From NCBI GenBank assembly GCA_965222705.1, contig CBDCUO010000036.1:62001-126000 (forward strand): a stretch of DNA of 64,000 nt, in the 5' to 3' direction. Position numbers and translations under genes: made by a program. The stretch is from JAFMDF01 sp965222705. GTDB taxonomy: Bacteria > Bacteroidota > Bacteroidia > Chitinophagales > Saprospiraceae. The notes under the pieces were generated by a model. It saw nothing but the letters and a program-made list of their open reading frames with translations. It was not told the origin of the DNA and ran no database searches. This document shows, piece after piece, positions 17,178 to 25,146 of the stretch (its first letter is position 1; every line of letters starts with the position of its first letter).

Positions 17178-18590
17178 CTAGTTGGCCTTTGCTCGATTGG
17201 TATGCTCCTCTTTTTCTTTTTTCTTCCTAACCGCAGTACCGCTTTCCAGTTTTCGAGAAATGGCCGAATAGGGGCCTGTGACAATTTCATCTCCTTCTGT
17301 TAAACCTTCCAGGATTTCAATATATGTATCGTCCTGAATACCCGTTTTTACTTCTACCATTCGAACGGTATCTGCCCCTTCCACCATTGCAAAAATGACT
17401 TCTTTAATTTTTTCTTCTTTTTCTTTTTTATCTTGCTCATCTTCTCTGGTGGTGACCGATTGGATCGGGACACTAAGAACGTTTTCGGCAGTTTTTGTAT
17501 TAATTTCTACCGAAGCAGACATGCCTGGTCGAAATGGAAAGCGATTATTGGGACTGATCAGATCTGCATAAGAACTAGGGTCTAGCCTGATTTTTACCAC
17601 AAAATTGGTTACCTGATCTGAGTTAAGAGCAACGGCAACTCCAGTGGCAGAAGTAGCAGAATTAGCAATTTCTGTTACTTTTCCCTTAAATTTTCTATCG
17701 AGATAGGCGTCCACTTCTACCTCCACATTATCGTATAAAGCAACCCGGGGAATGTCATTTTCACTGACATCTACCTGCACCTCCATCGCTTCCATATTAG
17801 CTATTCGCATCATTTCTGTACCAGCCATCATATTAGCACCGACGACTCTTTCTCCTTTCTCTACATTTAGTTTAGAAACAATTCCGGTCATAGGTGCATA
17901 TAGAGAAGTTCTTTTTAAATTGGTTCTTAGCTCCTTTAAGCTTGCCTCGCTACTTTTGACGGAATATTCGGCGGCTTTGACGGATTGTTGGGAAGCCTTG
18001 AGGTTAGCTTGTGCGGATTCCAAATTGGCTTCGAGGGAGCGATGATTTGCTTGTAAACCTTGTAGGTTGGATAAAGAATTTTCAAAATCGGCATCTGAAA
18101 TGATCCCGTCTTTGAAAAGTTTTTCATTTCTTTCGTGGATGGATTGGGCGTTGGTCATTTGCGTTTTTACCTGTTCTTTTTGCGCTTTTGCCTGTGCTAG
18201 TAAGGCCTTGTTTCGTTCCACATCTGCCTGAGAACGAGCTAATTGTGCTTTAGAATTGTTAACACTAGCTGCGCCTCTTTCGACTTGAGATTGGTAGGCA
18301 TCCGGGTCAATTTTTGCCAGTAATTGCCCCAATACAACAGAATCTCCCTCTTCGATGTAAAGTTCTACAATTTCGCCGGAAACATCAGGACTAATGATGA
18401 CTTCAATTTCTGGAAAGATTTTCCCACTAGCCGCTACTGTTTCCATGATGGTTCTTTTTTCTACCTTTTCGGTTTCTACTTGTTCCCCCTTTGGCTTTTG
18501 TTGCCCTTTCCAATAGGCGACAGCCAATAGGACCAATAAGACGGCTCCCAAAATGTAAAAGAGTTTGTTGTTTCGCTTTTTCTTTGCCAT
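17178..18590 (-). CDS. Efflux transporter periplasmic adaptor (HlyD/RND MFP type)
   Basis: A 470-residue membrane fusion protein. One N-terminal helix (about residues 8-25) anchors it in the inner membrane. The lipoyl half-motifs flank a long coiled coil: GEIVELYIEEGDSVVLGQLLAKID, then heptad-rich helices with many Ala, Gln and Lys (about residues 100-225), then LYAPMTGIVSKLNVEKGERV. A beta-barrel domain and a membrane-proximal domain (FPFRPGMSASVEINT) follow, and the end is highly charged (RKKKEKEEH). Such adaptors join an inner-membrane pump to TolC. A TolC-family gene lies upstream on the same strand, 414 bases away. The pump itself is not in the window. Confidence 0.9.
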   Translation of the reverse strand: MAKKKRNNKLFYILGAVLLVLLAVAYWKGQQKPKGEQVETEKVEKRTIMETVAASGKIFPEIEVIISPDVSGEIVELYIEEGDSVVLGQLLAKIDPDAYQSQVERGAASVNNSKAQLARSQADVERNKALLAQAKAQKEQVKTQMTNAQSIHERNEKLFKDGIISDADFENSLSNLQGLQANHRSLEANLESAQANLKASQQSVKAAEYSVKSSEASLKELRTNLKRTSLYAPMTGIVSKLNVEKGERVVGANMMAGTEMMRIANMEAMEVQVDVSENDIPRVALYDNVEVEVDAYLDRKFKGKVTEIANSATSATGVAVALNSDQVTNFVVKIRLDPSSYADLISPNNRFPFRPGMSASVEINTKTAENVLSVPIQSVTTREDEQDKKEKEEKIKEVIFAMVEGADTVRMVEVKTGIQDDTYIEILEGLTEGDEIVTGPYSAISRKLESGTAVRKKKEKEEHTNRAKAN

Positions 18591-18650
18591 TATTTTGTTG
18601 TAAAGATTTTTAAGAAATTACAATTGTTTTTAAACACATGGAGCTACAGT

Positions 18651-18822
18651 TCTACTTTGGCACTTTAGAAATAGTGATTGTTTTAAGTGTAATTAGCTCC
18701 TAGTTTTGGTGGCGGCTGCCTGTTAAAAACTGCGGAGCGGTTGTTTTTAACTAGAATTTTTGGTTCTTTTTTTTCAATGAAAAAAGAACAACATCTAGTT
18801 TTGTTTAAAGTGCCAAAGTAGA
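18651..18822. repeat. Nested palindromic intergenic element
   Basis: Perfect 17-base terminal inverted arms (tctactttggcacttta at 18651-18667; its complement at 18806-18822) enclose two further hairpins: gttaaaaac/gtttttaac (18722-18730 and 18743-18751) and gttctttttt/aaaaaagaac (18763-18772 and 18780-18789). The string ctagttttg occurs directly repeated at 18700-18708 and 18795-18803. No reading frame is seen inside. It sits in the 414-base spacer between the TolC and adaptor genes. It may be a small non-autonomous mobile element, a REP-like element or a processing/termination structure. Confidence 0.6.
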
Positions 18823-18880
18823 ATACAGAAACAGGAAGTTTTTTAATCCGTTTTTATCATTAATCATTAGACCTTACCCT

Positions 18881-18962
18881 CAAGTTTTCGTATGGAGTAT
18901 TTTCCAAACTACTGACTGGAAGCGGTTTATATGCGGACGCACACAAATCCGAATAGGGTCTA
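18881..18962 (+). repeat. Dispersed ~80-bp repeat, copy 1
   Basis: This stretch, starting near ttttcgtatggagtatttt, matches the reverse complement of 40831-40911 over about 80 bases with roughly ten mismatches by eye and little or no gapping. The best conserved core covers tatggagtattttccaaac and the following tactga, and a second block gcacacaa lies about 40 bases on. Both copies are intergenic and no protein is encoded. It lies 42 bases beyond the 3' end of the TolC gene. Confidence 0.65.
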
Positions 18963-19004
18963 TTAATTTGACCAGTCACTTACCTATGCTATGCAAGCAG
19001 GCAC

Positions 19005-20348
19005 TCATTTTAACTTTAATTCTCTGCCCAAATAAAAGTCAATAATTTTCAATCGGAATACATAGTCGTATTTGGCGCGAACAAGATTTAATTCTGCGGT
19101 GTCTAGATTCGTTTTGGCAGTTGTTAATTCGAGCGTATTGACTGCTCCCAGTTTGTGCCGCTTGTCAGCATTATCGTAGGCGGCTCTTGCTGCTTCTAGT
19201 GATTTTTGGGCAGCCGCCAATTCTGTTTCGGCGGCTTTAGCATTGGCAATGGCTGTTTGCACATCTGCTTTTAATTGTTGCTTGCTTTGCTTGTATTGTA
19301 CTTCAGAGTTAATAATACCCAGTCGAGCATTTTCTACATTGATGCTGGTTTGGTGATTATTATAAATGGGGATATTAACAGCAGCACCAATGGTTTGACC
19401 AAAGTTTTTATCCAATTGGTCAAAATATGGATCACTTGGAAAATTACTAACACTGGAATATCGGGAATCTAAGCTTGCAAAGATGGTTACCCGTGGCAAA
19501 GCATTAGCACGGGCAATTGGTACGCCCAACCCTGCACTTTTCATCCGGTATTCGCTTGCTTTTATAGAGGGCTGGGTGTTTAAAGCCTGAGTATAAACGG
19601 TGGTTAAAGAATAAGCCTCTGGAGAAGGAGGTTCGGCGATAACATCTCCAGGCGATTCTATTTGCATATCGTAGTCTGGCTCTAGTTCCAGCAAATTTTT
19701 AAGCGTCAGATAATTTAGATCAACCGTATTTTGAGCGGTAATTAAGGTTTGTTCATTTCGGGCGGTTTGCGCCAGGATTTCCAAACGATCTGCCCTTGGG
19801 ACTGTTCCCGCTTCGATTCGTTTGTCCATTTGATCCAATTGCTCATTAGTCTGCGCCAATGCTTTTTCGGCAATGGTCACTTGCTCGTTGGCTAGTAAAA
19901 CATTTAGATAGGCAGAAGCGATTTGCAAGGCAGTTGATTGAAAAGTATTTTTTGCATCTGCTTTTGCTGCTTCTACATCGAATTGGCTTTGTTTGATAGA
20001 ATTAGAAATTCTGCCTCCGTTATAGGCGGTCAAATTGGCATCTAGCGACCAATTATTAAAACCGAGGCGGGTATTAATAAAATCATTAGTGGTCGGATCA
20101 ATATTTCTGCCGTATTGGAAGCCAAAATTGGTGCTAGCATTGAGGTTGGGCAGTCTGGACATTCTATTGCCCTTCTCTGTTAATTCGGATTGAGAAATAG
20201 CTATTTCCGCTTGTTTTAAATTTAGATTATTTAATTTGGCATGGTTGATACATTTTTCCAAAGACCAAATTTCTTGAGCAGAGGCGGTAAGCGCAAATGC
20301 CAAAATAAATAAAAAAAGGCTCGTTTTTCGTAACATGTTCGTACGCAT
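19005..20348 (-). CDS. TolC family outer membrane efflux protein
   Basis: A 447-residue outer-membrane channel. The signal peptide (LFLFILAFALTASAQ) is followed by the TolC fold: EIWSLEKCINHAKLNNLNLKQAE, long amphipathic helices, then the second repeat beginning near residue 230 (AYSLTTVYTQALNTQPSIKASEYR). AKTNLDTAELNLVRAKYDYVFRLKIIDFYLG is the usual C-terminal helix. It should form the outer-membrane exit duct for the adaptor encoded downstream on the same strand. ATG codons at 20348 and 20336 are both possible starts. The 656 bases between the TolC start and the neighbouring gene plus the repeat-rich spacer suggest separate transcription control, but no promoter was assigned. Confidence 0.92.
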   Translation of the reverse strand: MRTNMLRKTSLFLFILAFALTASAQEIWSLEKCINHAKLNNLNLKQAEIAISQSELTEKGNRMSRLPNLNASTNFGFQYGRNIDPTTNDFINTRLGFNNWSLDANLTAYNGGRISNSIKQSQFDVEAAKADAKNTFQSTALQIASAYLNVLLANEQVTIAEKALAQTNEQLDQMDKRIEAGTVPRADRLEILAQTARNEQTLITAQNTVDLNYLTLKNLLELEPDYDMQIESPGDVIAEPPSPEAYSLTTVYTQALNTQPSIKASEYRMKSAGLGVPIARANALPRVTIFASLDSRYSSVSNFPSDPYFDQLDKNFGQTIGAAVNIPIYNNHQTSINVENARLGIINSEVQYKQSKQQLKADVQTAIANAKAAETELAAAQKSLEAARAAYDNADKRHKLGAVNTLELTTAKTNLDTAELNLVRAKYDYVFRLKIIDFYLGRELKLK

Positions 20349-20478
20349 TTTCCGATGATTTCAATTGATGATGCAATATTAATTAAAGCTCAATAAAATG
20401 ACCAGATTATTTATATCAAGTTGTAAGAATTATGGATTAAAGGGAGGGAAAGAAGGATGATAATAAAGAAATTCCTTT

Positions 20479-21840
20479 TCACTCTTTAAGCAAAAAGGAG
20501 GCGTTTCCTTCTTGAGCATTTCTCCTGAACCAGTCAATAAAATCTCGAACCGCTGAAAAAGAGACTACTTTATCTTTAAAATAAACCAATGCCTCTTTTA
20601 CCTCTTTTTCAGAGGCTTCTAGGTGGTGGAGAATATTTAGTAGGTGCATTTTCATGTGCCCTTTTTGGATACCGGTTGTCACTAATGAACGAACCGCAGC
20701 AAAGTTTTGAGCTAATCCAGCAACTGCAATGATTTGCATCAGGGTTTTTGCGGAAGGATTGCCTAGTAGTTCTAGCGATCGCTTGGCGACGGGGTGCAAA
20801 TTGGTCAAGCCGCCGACCGTTCCAATAGCTAAAGGAACGTCCAGCCAAAATCGGAATTGGCTATTTTCTATGGAGCAATGACTTAGGCTTTTGTATTGGC
20901 CGTCTTTTGCAGCATAGGTATGCCCGCCTGCTTCAATGGCTCGAAAGTCATTGCCGGTCGCCAAGACAACGGCATCAATGCCATTAAAAATACCCTTGTT
21001 GTGGGTGCTTGCTCGAAAGGGATCAATTTGGGCGATTTTAATAGCTTTATAAAATTTGTGGGCAAAAGTGTTTGCATTCATTCCCTCGAACTTCCCCAGC
21101 TTTTTAATAGGCCATTCTACCCAAGCTCTCACCACGCATTCGGGCGTATAATTGGAAAGGATAGCCATAATTATCGCAACCTCTTTTTCCGTTTTATCAA
21201 AAACAGGATGAGTAGCTATGAATTGCGTTAAAACTTTCCCAAAATACTCCAGAACAGAATTGATGAAATTGGCCCCCATCGAATCGCAGGTTTCAAAACC
21301 AACCTTCAGTTGGTAATAATTTGGCTCTAGGTGAGTAAAATCTAATAACTCAATTTCCCGGATTCCACCACCCCTTTTTTCCATATTAGCGGTAAGGTGG
21401 GTCGTTTCGATGAGCAAAATCGTTTTTAATTTTTCAAAAACGCTTTTAAGTTTTTGTATATCGCCATTCCAGGAAAAGTGGACCTGTCCTACTTTCTGGG
21501 TCCCTAAAATTTCTGCTTTAAAGCCGCCTCGATTCATCCAGTATTTGGCGGCTTTGGAAGCGGCTGCGACGACCGAGCTTTCCTCTGTAACCATCGGAAT
21601 GACAAATGCTTTTCCATTGATGACAAAATTGGGAGCAACGCCATAGGGCAAATAGAAATTACTAATCGTATTTTCACTAAATCCGTCTAAAATTCGCTGT
21701 TGGTCTTCGTTTTTCAACCAATAACTGGCCAATTCTTTGGTCACTGCTTCGGGGTCTTTAAAAAAGTTTTGGACGATCCATTTAATTTTACCCCTTTTGG
21801 ATAATTTGGAGAAACCGGAAATAGTGCGATTGTTTTTCAT
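20479..21840 (-). CDS. mvaA: Hydroxymethylglutaryl-CoA reductase, class II type
   Basis: A 453-residue class II HMG-CoA reductase. Catalytic signatures are TEESSVVAAASKAA (catalytic Glu), DSMGANFINS, NKGIFNGIDAVVLATGNDFRA (Lys and Asp with the dinucleotide-site segment) and GHMKMHL (catalytic His). It interconverts HMG-CoA and mevalonate. Many class II enzymes are called degradative, but with type 2 IPP isomerase directly upstream (5-base gap) it more likely supplies mevalonate for isoprenoid synthesis here. The preference for NADH or NADPH cannot be read safely. Length is slightly above the usual 420-430 residues because of a C-terminal extension (VVSFSAVRDFIDWFRRN). Confidence 0.94.
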   Translation of the reverse strand: MKNNRTISGFSKLSKRGKIKWIVQNFFKDPEAVTKELASYWLKNEDQQRILDGFSENTISNFYLPYGVAPNFVINGKAFVIPMVTEESSVVAAASKAAKYWMNRGGFKAEILGTQKVGQVHFSWNGDIQKLKSVFEKLKTILLIETTHLTANMEKRGGGIREIELLDFTHLEPNYYQLKVGFETCDSMGANFINSVLEYFGKVLTQFIATHPVFDKTEKEVAIIMAILSNYTPECVVRAWVEWPIKKLGKFEGMNANTFAHKFYKAIKIAQIDPFRASTHNKGIFNGIDAVVLATGNDFRAIEAGGHTYAAKDGQYKSLSHCSIENSQFRFWLDVPLAIGTVGGLTNLHPVAKRSLELLGNPSAKTLMQIIAVAGLAQNFAAVRSLVTTGIQKGHMKMHLLNILHHLEASEKEVKEALVYFKDKVVSFSAVRDFIDWFRRNAQEGNASFLLKE

Positions 21841-21845
21841 TCTTA

Positions 21846-22874
21846 CTAGTGCTTAACGGTTAGGTAGGCCTTGGCCAGTTTTAATCCTTCAATTTGAGTA
21901 GAAATATGTTGGGCCAACACCTCATAATCTCCTTGAGCATATTTTAGAAAACCGGACGCCTGCCCATAAATACTTGCTAAATTAGCTTTTTCCATTAAAT
22001 AATAACCGTCCAGAAAATCCTTTATTCCACCCGATATAATGATTTGATGGCAAGCCAATTTGTTACCTAATTCATCTATAATTTTATTGTTCATACCAAC
22101 CATTTCTTCCGCAGAATGGCCGATATAAGCCAATTGTTGGTAGGCTTCCAATTTTACCTGATCGCTTCGCAATAATTCCAGCATAGAAAAATTGGTGCCT
22201 CCGCTAGCTGCAAAATCCACTGCTGCTAATGGTAATTGGAACAAGGCTTTCAAACTTTGATAAGCCATCCCTTGTCCTACTTCCTTGACGATTACAGGCA
22301 CATCTCTTTCCTCTAAAAAGGTGCGAATAGTTGTTATAGGAGCTTGTTTGAAATGGTCCCCTTCCGGCTGGAGCCACTCCTGAAGCGGGTTGACATGAAT
22401 AATCAAGCCGTCGGCTTTTAACTTGTTCAGTAATGCATCAACCCGATGCAATTCTTTTTTTTCGATCAATTGAGCTATTTGTGCTACTCCCAGGTTGGCA
22501 TAAAACGGCAAGTCCTCTCCAATTAGATGTCGGACATCAAAATCCTTTAAATATTCATCACTATATAGCAAAGCCCGACAAGAACCCAAGCCCATGCCCA
22601 TTCCAAAATCCCCGCAGGCACGCGCAAGATTGTGATTGATCGTATTCGCCAGTTGTGTTCCACCGGTCATACTCGACACCCAAATGGGCACTTTCATTTT
22701 TTTATTTAAAAAGAAAAAAGCACCATAAGGCACATTTTTGTCGGGGTGGGCAGAGAGCAATGGCTCGTAATAAAAACGACTATCCAGTTGTTCTTTGCCA
22801 ACTTGTGATTGAAAAGCCATTTTGATATGATCCTTTTTACGCCCTTCAGCGGTTGGGTCATTGGTAAAAGACAT
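21846..22874 (-). CDS. fni: Type 2 isopentenyl-diphosphate delta-isomerase
   Basis: A 342-residue FMN-dependent isomerase that interconverts isopentenyl and dimethylallyl diphosphate in the cytoplasm. Signatures: RKKDHIKMAFQSQV at the N-terminus, PIWVSSMTGGT, FGMGMGLGSCRALL, the FMN-binding block VIVKEVGQGM and FAASGGTNFSMLE, and the phosphate-binding IIISGGIKDFLDG. It shares an operon with mvaA, which follows after five bases. Together they point to the mevalonate route; the kinases and decarboxylase are outside the window, and a polyprenyl diphosphate synthase that would use the products is encoded at 57.7 kb. Confidence 0.93.
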   Translation of the reverse strand: MSFTNDPTAEGRKKDHIKMAFQSQVGKEQLDSRFYYEPLLSAHPDKNVPYGAFFFLNKKMKVPIWVSSMTGGTQLANTINHNLARACGDFGMGMGLGSCRALLYSDEYLKDFDVRHLIGEDLPFYANLGVAQIAQLIEKKELHRVDALLNKLKADGLIIHVNPLQEWLQPEGDHFKQAPITTIRTFLEERDVPVIVKEVGQGMAYQSLKALFQLPLAAVDFAASGGTNFSMLELLRSDQVKLEAYQQLAYIGHSAEEMVGMNNKIIDELGNKLACHQIIISGGIKDFLDGYYLMEKANLASIYGQASGFLKYAQGDYEVLAQHISTQIEGLKLAKAYLTVKH

Positions 22875-23098
22875 TATTGGAAAGTCGTTTTTATTATTAA
22901 AATTATTTGAGCGATGCTAAAATCGGTTCACAAAGTTAATAGAGCTATGCTTTTTTTGATTAGTTTTATCCTGTTTTTGATTTATTTTTTCAATAATAGC
23001 CAAATAGCAGTTCTTAACACAACCTTAAACTTCCGTTAAGACATATTAAAGGCTTATGGAGCGTCTTTAGTGTAGATTTTATTGAAATGTAAAACCCT

Positions 23099-23836
23099 TT
23101 GTCTTTGAACCTGGCGATTGATATTGGAAATACCCGAACTAAATTTGGTTTTTTTAAGGAAAATAGGCTTGAACAGAAAATCATTTGGCAACACTGGTCT
23201 TTGAATGATTTAACGGACTTACTAAACAACCAAAGGGTTCAAAATATCATCTGTTCTACGGTAAAGATAGCGGATCGAAAAATAGAAAACTACTTGAAAA
23301 AGCATTGGTATTATGTCCGTTTAACCCATAAGACACTACTCCCGATTCAAAACTTGTACGAAACGCCTAAGACTCTAGGGAAGGATCGTCTGGCAGCGGT
23401 TGTAGGGGCAAATGAGTTATATCCAAAAGAGCATTGTCTAGTCATTGATGCAGGTACGTGTATTACTTATGACTTAGTTGATACTCAAGGCAATTATTTG
23501 GGCGGAAATATCGCGCCAGGATTAGAAATGCGTTGGAAAGCCATGCACCATTTTACGGCAAAACTACCCTTAGTTAGCAGGAAAAAGGTATCGGGGAAAA
23601 ATGTCGGAAAAAATACCAGAAATGCCTTAGAAATCGGAGGAGGACTGGGAAGCGTACTGGAAATGGATGCTTGGATTCGCCATTTTCAAGCCGAATATGA
23701 AGGGATTAACACAATCTTAACAGGAGGAGATGCCAATTATTTTGCTAAAAGACTGAAAACTAAGATATTTGTTCATTCAAATTTGGTCCTAGTGGGACTT
23801 AACAAAATCCTTAGTTATAATGTGGAGCTTTTGTAA
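23099..23836 (+). CDS. coaX: Type III pantothenate kinase
   Basis: A 245-residue ASKHA-fold kinase catalysing the first step of coenzyme A synthesis. It shows the phosphate-1 motif DIGNTRTKFGFF near the N-terminus, the catalytic/adenosine regions DAGTCITYDLV and GGNIAPGLEMR, and the late ILTGGDANYFA. An in-frame stop (23090-23092) three codons before the first TTG leaves only TTG codons (23099 or 23105) as starts that keep the DIGNT motif, an unusual but defensible initiation. The last 17 bases overlap the next gene, an outer-membrane barrel, so translational coupling is likely. This coaX-barrel order recurs in Bacteroidota as far as I recall. Confidence 0.93.
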   Translation: MSLNLAIDIGNTRTKFGFFKENRLEQKIIWQHWSLNDLTDLLNNQRVQNIICSTVKIADRKIENYLKKHWYYVRLTHKTLLPIQNLYETPKTLGKDRLAAVVGANELYPKEHCLVIDAGTCITYDLVDTQGNYLGGNIAPGLEMRWKAMHHFTAKLPLVSRKKVSGKNVGKNTRNALEIGGGLGSVLEMDAWIRHFQAEYEGINTILTGGDANYFAKRLKTKIFVHSNLVLVGLNKILSYNVELL

Positions 23837-25142
23837 AAGATTTTTTTTAACTTTATCTGCCGGTTTTGTGGTGATGCTTGCAATGGCTCAACCTAAAAAT
23901 AACTCTCCCTATTCCAGATTTGGATTAGGGGATATTTTAAATCAGAATTTTGCAATACTGAGGGCGGCCCCCGGCTTTACCAATGCTTATCGAGATCCTT
24001 TCCATTTAAACTACCAAAACCCTGCCTCTTTGGGGCATTTGCAAATGACCACCTTCGATGTAGGCGTTTTTGGTCAAAATTCAAAATGGGCAAGTAGCAC
24101 GCAAAGCAATAGAAACTGGAGCGGAAACCTGGCTTATATGGCATTGGGGTTTACTTTAAAAAACCCCATTAATAAGCTTTTGGATAGAGAAGTGCGGGAT
24201 TTCTCTTGGGGAATGACTTTTGGATTAGTCCCCTACTCGTTGGTTGGATATAGCGTGGAAACTAGCGGAGAGGTTCCCAATATTGGCCTAACCACCAGCC
24301 GTTTTGTGGGAGAAGGAGGCACCTATCAGTTCATTTGGGGGAATGGCATTCGGTTTAAAAATTTTGCTGCGGGTTTGAATTTGGGCTATCTATTTGGTAA
24401 AATTGAAAACCAGCGCACGGTTACTTTTGAGGATATTGATGCGGGATACGAAGATCATTTTCTGGATGATTTTAGCATTAATGGCCTTACCTGGAAATTT
24501 GGTTTGTTGTATGATTTCGTGCTGGATAGGACCTCCGTGCAAAAGTCAAAAACCTTAACAATTGGTGTGACAGGAAGCTCCAATCAAAGTCTTAATACCA
24601 ACACCGCTCAATTTTATGAGCGATTTAATCGCTCTTATGCCATGCCCCAGGATACCATTACCAATACGAGCGGCTTGAAGGGAAATGCGACCTTGCCCGC
24701 TCAGTTTGGGTTGGGAGTAGGGTATGTAGCAGCGAATAAGTGGAAGGTGGGAATTAGTTATGACTATGCGGTTTGGAGTAATTATCAAAACGATGCGAAG
24801 CCAGAGGGCCTTGATGATGCTTGGCGGGTATCTTTTGGAGGAGAATATGTTCCTGATTATACCTCTTATAATAATTTTTTTAAAAGGGTTAGTTATCGAC
24901 TTGGAGGTTTTGTGGGAAAAGACCCCCGAAACATTAATGGGAAACAAATAGGAGAATATGGAATCACTTTTGGCTTTGGACTGCCCCTGACCTTGCCCCA
25001 ACGAAAGGTATCTTTTGTTAATTTATCCATAGAATTAGGTAAAAGAGGGGCAAATACTATTTTGCAAGAAACTTACGCCCAATTTACCGTAGGATTTACT
25101 TTAAATGATAATCTCTGGTTTATTAAACGAAAATTTAATTAA
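23820..25142 (+). CDS. Outer membrane beta-barrel protein, NSPYSRFG type
   Basis: A 440-residue exported barrel protein. After a signal peptide ending at MAMAQ it opens with PKNNSPYSRFGLGDI, a signature of a Bacteroidota-specific outer-membrane family often found after coaX. The rest is alternating amphipathic strands with Gly and aromatic residues (FGVGYVAANKWKVGISYDYAVW is one) and ends NDNLWFIKRKFN. FadL-like transport or a structural role are both possible; no ligand is known to me. It overlaps coaX by 17 bases and is followed four bases later by a TPR protein gene, so the three probably form one operon. Confidence 0.8.
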   Translation: MWSFCKRFFLTLSAGFVVMLAMAQPKNNSPYSRFGLGDILNQNFAILRAAPGFTNAYRDPFHLNYQNPASLGHLQMTTFDVGVFGQNSKWASSTQSNRNWSGNLAYMALGFTLKNPINKLLDREVRDFSWGMTFGLVPYSLVGYSVETSGEVPNIGLTTSRFVGEGGTYQFIWGNGIRFKNFAAGLNLGYLFGKIENQRTVTFEDIDAGYEDHFLDDFSINGLTWKFGLLYDFVLDRTSVQKSKTLTIGVTGSSNQSLNTNTAQFYERFNRSYAMPQDTITNTSGLKGNATLPAQFGLGVGYVAANKWKVGISYDYAVWSNYQNDAKPEGLDDAWRVSFGGEYVPDYTSYNNFFKRVSYRLGGFVGKDPRNINGKQIGEYGITFGFGLPLTLPQRKVSFVNLSIELGKRGANTILQETYAQFTVGFTLNDNLWFIKRKFN

Positions 25143-25146
25143 AATT

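Noticed and set aside
25105..25146. Earlier ATG for the first TPR gene
   Set aside because: It overlaps the end of the barrel gene and would place the signal peptide internally.
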